A stretch of DNA of 30,036 nt from Bacteroidaceae bacterium (GTDB lineage: Bacteria; Bacteroidota; Bacteroidia; Bacteroidales; Bacteroidaceae): positions 1 through 30,036 of the forward strand of contig CAAGNV010000029.1 in the NCBI GenBank assembly GCA_900771425.1, written 5' to 3'. Below are positions 14,593-23,455 of this stretch, in pieces (the first letter of the stretch is position 1; each line of letters begins with the position of its first letter). The position numbers were made by a program, and so were the translations under genes. The notes under the pieces were generated by a model that saw nothing but the letters and a program-made list of their open reading frames with translations, was not told the origin of the DNA and did not search any database.

Positions 14593-16290
14593 TTAACGCT
14601 TTTTACTACTATAGACTGGGCTTTTCTCGTCTGTTACAGGACGGAAATAGATACAGTCGAGGAACATCTCACGTGAGAACTTGGTTTCACGGTTGGCAAT
14701 GCTACAGTTAATCTGGAGATTGACGGTAACAATATTCTGTGCGTAGTTGCATACAGGCAATGATACACGGCCGATAACCACTGTATCGACACAATAAGGA
14801 TTGTTTTCCAATTCCTTTGGTGCGCCTTCACCCTGTGGATAATCTTCCTTTACGCTATTGCCTTGGAGGTCGGTATAAGTGAGCGTAGCCTTGAACTTGT
14901 TAGGTTTCACGTCACGCGAATTTGGATTATACACTGTCTTTGGCAGAATGATAGCACAGATGTCGTAAGTGCCTGCAAGGGTATTCTCAATACGGAACTT
15001 AGCAGTCCAGTTAGATGTGCTCTTGGCAGGGACAATATCGAGATAACCATGCGACGACACTGAATCGCCTACAGCCTGACGGTAGTTGAACGTACAGTCC
15101 TTGTTCTCGAGCAATGTGTATGAGTACTCTGGTTCGACCTCGATTGGGCGGAAGTAGAGTTGTTCCTTGGTGAAAGGCCACTTCTTCAGTGTGTAAATCA
15201 TACCGTTGCTGCACTCGAGCGAGTCTTTGACAAACTCGTCAGAGAGAACTCCGCCCTGGTCGAGCGGACGATAGAATACATTGTATTCAGGATTCATGCG
15301 GCTGTACCAAGTAGAATAAATGGAGTCAGCCATGTAGGTCTGTATATTGCGGTTGTAGAACGAAGCCTGAAGCAACAGCGAGTTCATCCAGTAGTTGCTT
15401 ATAGAGTCAGCCTTGAGCACGCTGCCGTAATTGAAGTAAGGTGCAGCCTCCTTGATGACATCATCCCATACCTCAGCAGTAGGCATCAGCATGAAGTAAC
15501 AGCTGTCCTCATGATTGATGAGACCAAAACGGTTGTAGAGGATGTTCTTCTTAACCATTACAGAGTCACTGTAAACCTTCATACCATCTTCGATACCACG
15601 CTGAATACTTGCGTTCTCGTCGAGCTCATGAGTTTCGAATCCCTTGAAGAACTTGCCGATGTGGGCAAAATCAGACATCGATGTGATTCCTTCGTAGATG
15701 TTGTAGTTGTAAGGGACTTCCTGACCGACGACATGAAGCAGGCCGTTCTTTGCAGGCTGGTTGCTCTTGTCCTGTATCACGTCGAACAGACGGCCTGTAA
15801 CCTGCTTGTTGTTCATCATGAGGACGGACTTGCCGGCATCAGTCTCAGCAGTGTAAAGCGTGTGGGCGATGTGATTGCCGAGGAAGTGCTGACCTACCAT
15901 TGAGTCGCCCTGCTGAGTCAGACACTGCTTGATGAGCGAGTCGCAGTCGAACGTGCCGTTTTTCGGAGCCCATACCGTAAGGCTCTGGTCTGCACCGAGC
16001 AGTTCGGCGTATGTGATAGGAGTACTGTGATTGTTGTTATACAGATGAGCGGATTTGAGTACCTTGAGGAAATCACTCAGTTCGCTGTCGCTTGACACGA
16101 GGTCGAGCAAAGTCTGATCCGAAGGCATTCGGTTCTCATCATAGTGTTCGTCCCAGGTATCAGAGCATGAAGTCATCAATAAACTTCCTCCGACACCTCC
16201 TGCAAAGAGCAGGAATGACGCTGCCAATAGACGAACCCCTCTCCGGCTCTCTCCAAGGTGAGAGAATATATACATATTTGATAATTTCAT
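14593..16290 (-). CDS. FAS1-domain surface lipoprotein with C-terminal beta domain
   Basis: A 565-residue lipoprotein: lipobox SLLMTSC (Cys42) followed by acidic SDTWDEHYDE, which fits surface export. A first FAS1 (fasciclin) domain covers about 58-190 with the H1-like TVWAPKNGTF (105-114) and an H2-like GLLHVVGQEV. A second, weaker FAS1-like unit follows to about 340. From about 400 to the end there is a beta-rich domain with CDTVVIG-type strands and a MFLDCIYFRPV ending, like CBM-type sandwiches (inference). It sits 14 nt before the second SusC. The N-terminal LGESRRGVRL is read through a repeat-like DNA segment, see 16226-16260. Confidence 0.85.
   Translation of the reverse strand: MKLSNMYIFSHLGESRRGVRLLAASFLLFAGGVGGSLLMTSCSDTWDEHYDENRMPSDQTLLDLVSSDSELSDFLKVLKSAHLYNNNHSTPITYAELLGADQSLTVWAPKNGTFDCDSLIKQCLTQQGDSMVGQHFLGNHIAHTLYTAETDAGKSVLMMNNKQVTGRLFDVIQDKSNQPAKNGLLHVVGQEVPYNYNIYEGITSMSDFAHIGKFFKGFETHELDENASIQRGIEDGMKVYSDSVMVKKNILYNRFGLINHEDSCYFMLMPTAEVWDDVIKEAAPYFNYGSVLKADSISNYWMNSLLLQASFYNRNIQTYMADSIYSTWYSRMNPEYNVFYRPLDQGGVLSDEFVKDSLECSNGMIYTLKKWPFTKEQLYFRPIEVEPEYSYTLLENKDCTFNYRQAVGDSVSSHGYLDIVPAKSTSNWTAKFRIENTLAGTYDICAIILPKTVYNPNSRDVKPNKFKATLTYTDLQGNSVKEDYPQGEGAPKELENNPYCVDTVVIGRVSLPVCNYAQNIVTVNLQINCSIANRETKFSREMFLDCIYFRPVTDEKSPVYSSKKR
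16226..16260. repeat. repeat-like segment in a signal-peptide coding region
   Basis: The plus strand reads CCCCTCTCCGGCTCTCTCC then AAGGTGAGAG. It contains CTCTC/GAGAG arms and resembles the CCCTCTCC..GGAGAGGG intergenic repeats of Bacteroidales, a relative of which lies at 16333-16360. Here it is translated as HLGESRRGVR. Confidence 0.6.
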
Positions 16291-16332
16291 ATTATACGTT
16301 GTTATTTGTTATATTACCATCTTCAACCTCCT

Positions 16333-16360
16333 CCCCTCCTTGTGTGGAGGGGTATGGGGG
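16333..16360. repeat. intergenic palindromic CCCCTCC repeat
   Basis: CCCCTCC (16333-16339) pairs with GGAGGGG (16346-16352) around a 6-nt loop, followed by GTATGGGGG. It lies in the 82-nt gap between two FAS1 genes. With no U-run it is more likely an mRNA processing or stability structure than a full terminator. Confidence 0.65.
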
Positions 16361-16372
16361 TGGGTCTATTAT

Positions 16373-18328
16373 TTAATGAGTATCTTCTGCCTGTTCGCCT
16401 GCATATACGCTCTTAGGACAGAGTTCGAAATAGTTGATAGGCAATTCTGCCTGAGGATTCTCGTTGACAAGTCGAATACGGATCCAGTACTCTTTGTCTG
16501 GCGACATGGTCTGAGTGGTCAGAATCTTGCGGAGCTTACCGTTATTGTTACGCAGGTTTTCTGAACCTCCCTGATTCCATGTGTCCATTTCCTTCATGAA
16601 TCCACGGTTGTGCATAGCCTTGTCGATGGCACGGTTGGCATCTTCGTTGCCTGCTACGTCGGCAACCCATCCGATGGTAGGGTCTGGACCATAGATACGG
16701 AAGTCGATAGGAATACCCATTGGCTGCAGGTTACCCTTCTCGCCGAAATAAACCTGAACGACACCACGGCTTGGGTGTGCTCCGTAAGCGAATCGAACCT
16801 CGTAGGTGTTCTCTGGTACAGGAGGGAGTTTGAAACTGATGTCGAACTGACCCGTGAAGTCAACGCAGTCAGAATAGGTTGCGTTCCAAGTGCTACGGTT
16901 GCGGAGGTTGAGCTGAGGGTTCTGACCGTGGAAATCCCAACCATCGACTACCTTGAAACCAGTACAGTCGGCACAGCCACGTGCACCACAGTTCATGAAT
17001 TCGGTAGAGAGCGTAACGGCATTGATACGGATACGGTCGTTGAATACCACGTCGCGTGTGGTTACGTCGTAAACAAGGATATCATCAATCAGGTGGATGA
17101 TACCGTTGAGAGCCTGCTGGTCAATGTTACCGATCTCAGACGGACTGAACACCTTGACACCACGGACAGTGTAGCGAGCACCTACGCCCTTACGGTTGAT
17201 GAACAGACCTTCTGACGGTGAACTGAGCTTCATCACTGTACCTGGCATCATGGTTACGTACCAGTCGGTACAGTCGATCTTGTCAGTTACGGCACAGTCG
17301 CTCTTGAGATTCACGCCGTTGATGTCACTGACCGTCCAGTCGGTATAGCCTCCGTAGTAAGGAAGGAGGTGATATGAGATGAAACGGTTGAGCGGGTTCT
17401 TGCGGTTACGGATATCGTCATCGTACTTGCCTGCATCTTCAGGATATACCTGGTCGTAAACCTCCTTGGCATAAGCCTTGAGGTCTTCGAGTGTGAAGAT
17501 ACCCTTCGCATTGTAAATGCTGTCAGGCTCGACGAAGGCAGTGAAACGCTTCATACGCTTGCCTACCCAGTAGCAGAGGTGCTGTTCGGTTCCGGCACGT
17601 GTGATGTAATATCCCTTGTTGACTGAGTCTTCACCGCAATGGTAGTTCTCGTCGAGATATTCGAAGAGTGAGTCTGCCATACCGGTTGCCTCAAGTGCAG
17701 ACGAGAACAACTGGATGCCCTCTGTGACCTTAAGGAGTTCCGGCAAGTATTCGGTACTTGGCTGAATCACGTGGTCGAGTGTATGCACAACACCGTTCTC
17801 GACAGAGTCGTCACGTACAATAAGCTGTGCTGTCTTGTTCACGAAGTAAATGATGTTGTTGCCGTTGTTGGCATCGCTGTCACACGAGAACGTGAGATAG
17901 CGGTCGTTCATGTTGGCTGTAGGGAAGTTACCATCGTTGAGGTCAGTTGTGAAGTATGACTTCTTGATGATGTGGTTCCATGCGATAGTGTCGCACTCAG
18001 CCTTTGTGAGGTCATCGATTGATGACTTGCCTATGCTGTGAATGTACGCCTGTACTGCATCGTTCGTAGGAGCAAGACACGTATATGTCCCGTATGTGGC
18101 CATCATGCCGTACATGCCCGAACGCTGCAGAATCGTTACAAAGTCGCTGAAAGTCTCAGGGCGGTTGTCAAGATAGTCTGATACCATCTCTCCAGTAAAG
18201 GTATAGTAGTTCTCAGGATTGAGGTCATCGTTGCACGATACAGCGACAACTGACAACAGACCAATCGCTGCAACAGCACCTTTGCCTTTCGACATAAGCC
18301 TCTTTATTGCCTTAATAGTCGTTTTCAT
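16373..18328 (-). CDS. FAS1-domain surface lipoprotein with CBM-like C-terminal domain
   Basis: A 651-residue lipoprotein with lipobox VVAVSC (Cys32) and NDD just after it. The first FAS1 domain is clear: TCLAPTNDAV (83-92) as H1 and NGVVHTLDHVIQP (178-190) as H2. A second FAS1 unit runs from about 193 to 420 and ends with NGIIHLIDDILVYD. The remaining 220 residues form a beta-rich domain with NCGARGCADC and the end RLVNENPQAELPINYFELCP, which looks like a carbohydrate-binding sandwich (inference). It follows SusD by 40 nt. The likely role is a surface glycan-binding protein in place of SusE/F. Confidence 0.87.
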   Translation of the reverse strand: MKTTIKAIKRLMSKGKGAVAAIGLLSVVAVSCNDDLNPENYYTFTGEMVSDYLDNRPETFSDFVTILQRSGMYGMMATYGTYTCLAPTNDAVQAYIHSIGKSSIDDLTKAECDTIAWNHIIKKSYFTTDLNDGNFPTANMNDRYLTFSCDSDANNGNNIIYFVNKTAQLIVRDDSVENGVVHTLDHVIQPSTEYLPELLKVTEGIQLFSSALEATGMADSLFEYLDENYHCGEDSVNKGYYITRAGTEQHLCYWVGKRMKRFTAFVEPDSIYNAKGIFTLEDLKAYAKEVYDQVYPEDAGKYDDDIRNRKNPLNRFISYHLLPYYGGYTDWTVSDINGVNLKSDCAVTDKIDCTDWYVTMMPGTVMKLSSPSEGLFINRKGVGARYTVRGVKVFSPSEIGNIDQQALNGIIHLIDDILVYDVTTRDVVFNDRIRINAVTLSTEFMNCGARGCADCTGFKVVDGWDFHGQNPQLNLRNRSTWNATYSDCVDFTGQFDISFKLPPVPENTYEVRFAYGAHPSRGVVQVYFGEKGNLQPMGIPIDFRIYGPDPTIGWVADVAGNEDANRAIDKAMHNRGFMKEMDTWNQGGSENLRNNNGKLRKILTTQTMSPDKEYWIRIRLVNENPQAELPINYFELCPKSVYAGEQAEDTH

Positions 18329-18368
18329 ATTCTATTGTTCTTTTAATCGTTATAATGGAAACAATGTG

Positions 18369-20087
18369 TTATTTCTCAAATCCCTGACTGATGTCGTAGG
18401 CTGGGTTTTGATGGAGTTCAGTGTTAATCTTGATTTCGTCACGGCTGTAAGGGAAATAGAGTGCATCGGCCGAAGCGAGCTTGATGCGGATGGCACTGCT
18501 GTTCTCTTCGAACTTAGGCAGAACCTTCTCTATCAGTCGTGAGTTGTTGCCGTCGCGGCGTGATGTGCGGACAAGGTCGAACCAACGCTTGCCTTCGAAC
18601 ATCAGTTCACGCTGACGCTCTTCAAGAACGAGATTTTCCATAGCCAACTTTGAAGACGAATAGTCAGCAAACACGAGTGTGTCAGTTGTTGCTATGCGCT
18701 TGTTGTTAGCACGCTTCCATACAGCACTTACACAAGCGAATGCACGCTGATAGTGCGCAAGCTGGTCATCACTGATGGTATCTGTAGGGAGGATGTTGCC
18801 TGCAAGTTCGACTTCTGCCTCTGCCTTCATCAGGAGTACATCGGTATAACGGTAGATAATCCAGTTGGCATCGAACTGATCATTGGCTCTTGCGCTGGCT
18901 GTAACCGTAGGAGCAGCACCTGTAGTAGTTGAGAGACGGAACTGGACGTCATCGTTGACATACTTGCGGATGTAAACCTTGCTTGACTCTTCTGCCATGT
19001 TCTCAAGGTAACGGCAGTCGGTTTTCCTGAAGTATTTGTTGTTTCCTGCAGCAGCTTCGTTAAGGAGATATGAAGGGACGCTGACTGTTCCGTTTCCGTT
19101 AGAATTTCCGTAGAAGCCCGAGACGGCACTGTTCATTGCACCCTTGTTGCGTTCGAAGTTCAGTTCGAAGATACTTTCGAGCGAACGACCTGAACCAAAT
19201 ATCTCATTATATGTATTACCTGCAAAGTTGCTACCGGCAGGAACCTCGCTGATGAGAGGGTATGGACCGTAAAGTTCCATCGTAAGACCTGAAGGGTTCT
19301 CCTCAAGTTCACGATTATAGAGGTCGAGCATGTGAGCTGAAACCATATCGCAGTATTTGATGCAAGACTGGTAGTCGCCCTTCCACAGATACATATCGGC
19401 AAGCAGTGCGTATGCAGCCCAGCGTGTGATACGTGTTACGTTCTCGTTGCTGTGTTCGCCGTATGAGCGGATGGCATCGTCCTTGACGCTCTCGACTGAA
19501 ACGATGAGGCTATCGAGGACATCGTCGAACTTGCTTGCAGGAATCATATATTTGATATTGTCATCGATTGACGGAACCGATACGTAAGGTACGTCGCGGT
19601 AAGCACGGATGAGGTAGAAGTAACACAAGGCACGGAGGATAGTGACCTCGGCTATTGTCGTCCTCAACTCTGAATCGGTAAAGTTAGGGTCGATGGCATT
19701 GACTTCTGGTGCATAGTGCATTACTGTGTTACAGTAGTTGATACACTTATAGAAGCAAGTCCATGAGGTATAAGTGTTAGTTTCCAACAGGTTCTCTTTC
19801 AATATCTGTCGGACATCGTTTGACGGGTTGTTACCCAATGTCATGTTGTCGCTACGGAGTTCGCCCCAGACAATCATACGATTGACGCAGTCAGAGTTGG
19901 CAAGCTGAACGTAGCAACTGGTGACAACGCTGTTGACATCGGCTTCGTCTTTCCAATAGTTTTCAAGTACTATCTCGTTGGTAGGCAGGAGTGACAGGAA
20001 GTCATCACACGAAGTGAAAGTCAAAGCCATCATCGAAGCCATAATACAACTCAGTACTTGCTTTGTACATGATTTAATATGTTTCAT
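18369..20087 (-). CDS. SusD-like outer-membrane lipoprotein (first pair)
   Basis: A 572-residue SusD/RagB-family protein, canonical in form. The lipobox is TFTSC (Cys27) followed by DDFL, then the typical LLPTNEIVLENYWKDEADV. The helical region has AEVTILRALCYFYLIRAYRDVPYV (about 150-173), and the C-terminal part has ERQRELMFEGKRWFDLVR, a hallmark of the family, and an ending with NPAYDISQGF. It lies 38 nt after its SusC partner and binds oligosaccharide at the mouth of the transporter. Confidence 0.96.
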   Translation of the reverse strand: MKHIKSCTKQVLSCIMASMMALTFTSCDDFLSLLPTNEIVLENYWKDEADVNSVVTSCYVQLANSDCVNRMIVWGELRSDNMTLGNNPSNDVRQILKENLLETNTYTSWTCFYKCINYCNTVMHYAPEVNAIDPNFTDSELRTTIAEVTILRALCYFYLIRAYRDVPYVSVPSIDDNIKYMIPASKFDDVLDSLIVSVESVKDDAIRSYGEHSNENVTRITRWAAYALLADMYLWKGDYQSCIKYCDMVSAHMLDLYNRELEENPSGLTMELYGPYPLISEVPAGSNFAGNTYNEIFGSGRSLESIFELNFERNKGAMNSAVSGFYGNSNGNGTVSVPSYLLNEAAAGNNKYFRKTDCRYLENMAEESSKVYIRKYVNDDVQFRLSTTTGAAPTVTASARANDQFDANWIIYRYTDVLLMKAEAEVELAGNILPTDTISDDQLAHYQRAFACVSAVWKRANNKRIATTDTLVFADYSSSKLAMENLVLEERQRELMFEGKRWFDLVRTSRRDGNNSRLIEKVLPKFEENSSAIRIKLASADALYFPYSRDEIKINTELHQNPAYDISQGFEK

Positions 20088-20125
20088 ATTACTTTATCCT
20101 TTAATAAATTATACTTTAACTTTCA

Positions 20126-23100
20126 TTAGAATGTGAGGACTGCACGTAATGAATAAGTGCGTGAGCGTGGAGTCTTGGCATTGTCGGTTGCGACGTTACC
20201 ACGACCTGGACTTACCTCTGGTTCGCAACCAGAATATCTGCTAAGTACGAAGAGGTTACGTGCGTTGAGTGAAAGCGTGAGACCCTTGACACCAATTTGT
20301 TTCAAGAGTGTAGGACTGAGACGATAGTTGAGCACGAGGCTGTTGAGACGCATAAATGAACCGCTTTCGACGAATCGGTCGCTTCCGAGATAGTTGTAAC
20401 CTGCATCGTGGAGTGCACGTGGGATTGGTGCTATATCACCTTCTACGCGCCAGCGCCAGTTGACAGCGGTACTTTGGTTCTCGTTGCTATACATTGATTC
20501 TGCGTTCATACGTGCACCGTTCACAATCTTGTTGCCGAAACGGAAGTTGAACTGTGCATTGAGTGACCATGGTCCGTAGTCAACCTTGAAGCCCCATCCG
20601 CCGGTTACCTTTGGCAGTGAGTTACCGAGATAAACGATATCGAGTTCGTTGATCTGACCGTCGTGGTTCACGTCTTCGTAGATGGCATCTCCACCCTTAA
20701 ACTCATAAATATATGTATTGTCCTGGTTGTTGTAGCAGAAAACCATTGGCACCGTAAGACCATACTTGTCGATGATTACATTGCCTTCAGCATCGCGTGC
20801 AACCGGTGCATTAGGACCACTTACGCCAGAAACTTCCTCAGGAGTATATTTTGAATATTGATATACGCCCTTATAACGGAAACCATAGATTGAACCGTAT
20901 GCGTTGTTGAGCTGTACACGTGAGAGGTAACTGCCGTTGTTGCGGCTGAACTCACCGTTCATGTTAGCAAGTACGGTTGGGTCCATTTCGGTCAGCACGT
21001 TGCGGTTGTTGTTGAAACTGATGTTGGCACTGAGGCGGAACTTCTTGCCGATCTTCACGAAGTCGTGAGCATCGATACGGAATTCCCAACCACTGTTGCG
21101 CATCTCACCGAGGTTCTGGTAAGCAAAGCTTGTGAAACCAGTACTTGAAGAGATTGCTCGGTTAGGCATCAACATCTTTGTGATGTTTGTCAGATACATA
21201 TTGACATCACCGGTAATCATGCCGTCAAAAAGTCCGAAGTCGAAACCGAGGTTCCAGTCCTCGTGGCTTTCCCACTGCAGGTTGTTGAGTCGGATGTTGC
21301 TTGGGTAGATACTGCCGTTACCATTGTACGACTCGCCGCTTGCATACTTTGACAGGTAGAGATATCCACCTACCAAGTTACCTGCATAACCCCATGAAGG
21401 ACGGATAGAGAGCATTGAGAGCCACTTCACGTTCTGCATCCAAGGTTCGTCGGTTACGTTCCAGCGGAAACTGATAGCAGGGAATGTACCCCAGCGCTTG
21501 TCTTCGCCGAATGATGTGTTACCGTCGCGGCGTACTGTCAAGTCTGCCATGTACTTGCCCTTGTAGGCATAGTGGGCAGTGACGAGCATGTTCATGCTTC
21601 GGTTCTGACCTGTACCTGTGCTCATGCCGCTGATGACACCGTCTGCTATTGTGCTCTGGATAGAGCCGTAAGGCAGACCGTATGAAGAGTTGCTCTGGCT
21701 CTTGCTGTTACCGTCGGTAAGCTGGAACTGGAACATGGTCATGAGCGAGTGGTTCTCATTGTTGAAGTGAGGAGTGAATGTCAGGCGGTGTGTCGTAGTG
21801 AGTGAACGGCTCTTGTTGGCATTCGATGTTGGTTTGTTGGCACTGCTCGATGTCCAGCCTTCTGTTACCAAGCTTGAAGGATTGAACGAGTCATCATATA
21901 CGTTTTCGATATCGAAACGGATACGGCCTTCGTAGTCGAGTTGGTGACTTTCGTTGGTTGTGCCGAGGAGTTTATACTTGAGGACGAATTCAGGCTGGAT
22001 ACGATAGACTTCCTGTTCGCTCTTTGCTTCGTGAGCCAGTGCCACTGGGTTCTGAATACCCTTCTGGTTGCCGTTGAATGCCGAGTTGGCTGACTGGAGC
22101 ATGTGATAGTAGAACGGAGTGTCGTTGCCGTCGGCATCCTGCTCGTAGATTGCGAGGTTTGGCATCTTCTTATATGCCATTTCGAGGAGGCCGCCTGCAT
22201 TCTTCTTGTTGTCGGAATAAGTGAGGTTGAAGTTAGTCTGTACGGTGATACGGTCGCTGATGAAGTAGTCGAATGCTACACGTGTAGTGAAACGCTGTAG
22301 TTTCTGCATGATGACTGTACCTGTCTGGTGGTCGTAACCTGCACCGATACGGAAGCGAGCCTTTTCACCACCACCCGAGAGTGTTACGTAGTGCTGCTGC
22401 TCCAGACCGTTCTTCTTTACTGCGCCGAGCCAGTCGGTATTGTTGTTGTACTGCTCGTATTCAGAGAATGAAGGGTCGTAGTTGAACTCACGGATGTCGG
22501 ATGCTGCATCGCTGAGGCGAGGGTTGTAGTATGCCTCCTTCATCAACATGGTGTATTGGTCACCGTTGAGGATGCGCATTCCTTCTGGCTGATGAGTCAG
22601 TGTAGCGAAGTAAGAGTACTGTACCTGAGTCGGACCTTTCTGACCACGCTTGGTACGGATTTCGATTACGCCATTACCGCCTCGTACACCCCAGAGTGCC
22701 GTACCAGCCGCATCCTTCAAGACGGTGATGCTCTGGATATCGTTAGGGTTGACGTTGAGGAGTTCGGCAAACTGGTCTTCGGTTGCGTTGTAGAAGTCGA
22801 AGCCTTCCTGATAGTCTGACTCGAAGATGTTGCCATCGACTACGATGAGCGGTTCGCTGTTACCGTAGATACTGCTGACACCACGCAGACGCATTGTCAT
22901 TCCGGCACCGAGGTCACCTGAGTTGGCGATGATGTCGAGACCTGCGATACGTCCCTGGAGTGCTTCGTCAACGCTGGTCATTGACATACCTTCGAATTCC
23001 TTCATGTCGATGGTCTGGCTTGCCATTGTCAATTCTCGTTCAGGAATAGGCAGACCGCCCATGGCCGGTGTGATCTTGCTACCCTTGATGACGACTTCCT

Positions 23101-23455
23101 TTATCTGCGTGTTGTTTTTCATTCGGATCTTGTACGAAGTACCACGGATTGGTATAATCTGTGTCTCGTATCCGACATATGAAATACGCAGTTTATCTTT
23201 TGGATTATGGATGCGGAAAGAGAAGTTACCGTTGACGTCGGTCACGCCGTGAGCAACAACACGGTTGCTGGCATCTATTTCCACTACGTTGACCATCATG
23301 AGTCCTTCGATGTCGTCGCTGACGTTACCGCTGATCATGTCGCCTGCCTTCTGGGCAAATGTAGGCATTGCAAGGAATGAGCAGAAGAGAGCTGATAAAG
23401 CGGCGCGACGGATGGTCTTACGCTGTACGTTATGCATTTCTGTATGGTGCATCAT
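20126..23455 (-). CDS. SusC-like TonB-dependent transporter (first pair)
   Basis: A 1109-residue outer-membrane importer. In order: signal peptide ending PTFA-Q (about 34), carboxypeptidase-regulatory-like domain (about 40-120), plug with LQGRIAGLDIIANSGDLG (166-183), RLRGVSSIYGNSEPLIVVDG (189-208) and TVLKDAAGTALWGVRGGNG (244-262), and a C-terminal barrel ending SLRAVLTF. The start overlaps the stop of the upstream FAS1 gene as ATGA, and the preceding AAAGGAGGTAA is a strong ribosome site, unusual for Bacteroidetes, so translation of the two genes is probably coupled. Confidence 0.96.
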   Translation of the reverse strand: MMHHTEMHNVQRKTIRRAALSALFCSFLAMPTFAQKAGDMISGNVSDDIEGLMMVNVVEIDASNRVVAHGVTDVNGNFSFRIHNPKDKLRISYVGYETQIIPIRGTSYKIRMKNNTQIKEVVIKGSKITPAMGGLPIPERELTMASQTIDMKEFEGMSMTSVDEALQGRIAGLDIIANSGDLGAGMTMRLRGVSSIYGNSEPLIVVDGNIFESDYQEGFDFYNATEDQFAELLNVNPNDIQSITVLKDAAGTALWGVRGGNGVIEIRTKRGQKGPTQVQYSYFATLTHQPEGMRILNGDQYTMLMKEAYYNPRLSDAASDIREFNYDPSFSEYEQYNNNTDWLGAVKKNGLEQQHYVTLSGGGEKARFRIGAGYDHQTGTVIMQKLQRFTTRVAFDYFISDRITVQTNFNLTYSDNKKNAGGLLEMAYKKMPNLAIYEQDADGNDTPFYYHMLQSANSAFNGNQKGIQNPVALAHEAKSEQEVYRIQPEFVLKYKLLGTTNESHQLDYEGRIRFDIENVYDDSFNPSSLVTEGWTSSSANKPTSNANKSRSLTTTHRLTFTPHFNNENHSLMTMFQFQLTDGNSKSQSNSSYGLPYGSIQSTIADGVISGMSTGTGQNRSMNMLVTAHYAYKGKYMADLTVRRDGNTSFGEDKRWGTFPAISFRWNVTDEPWMQNVKWLSMLSIRPSWGYAGNLVGGYLYLSKYASGESYNGNGSIYPSNIRLNNLQWESHEDWNLGFDFGLFDGMITGDVNMYLTNITKMLMPNRAISSSTGFTSFAYQNLGEMRNSGWEFRIDAHDFVKIGKKFRLSANISFNNNRNVLTEMDPTVLANMNGEFSRNNGSYLSRVQLNNAYGSIYGFRYKGVYQYSKYTPEEVSGVSGPNAPVARDAEGNVIIDKYGLTVPMVFCYNNQDNTYIYEFKGGDAIYEDVNHDGQINELDIVYLGNSLPKVTGGWGFKVDYGPWSLNAQFNFRFGNKIVNGARMNAESMYSNENQSTAVNWRWRVEGDIAPIPRALHDAGYNYLGSDRFVESGSFMRLNSLVLNYRLSPTLLKQIGVKGLTLSLNARNLFVLSRYSGCEPEVSPGRGNVATDNAKTPRSRTYSLRAVLTF

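Noticed and set aside
15160..15903. 247-codon open frame on the plus strand
   Set aside because: It lies fully antisense inside the FAS1 lipoprotein gene 14593-16290, which has a signal peptide and FAS1 motifs. The frame has no recognisable domain and reflects codon bias on the opposite strand.
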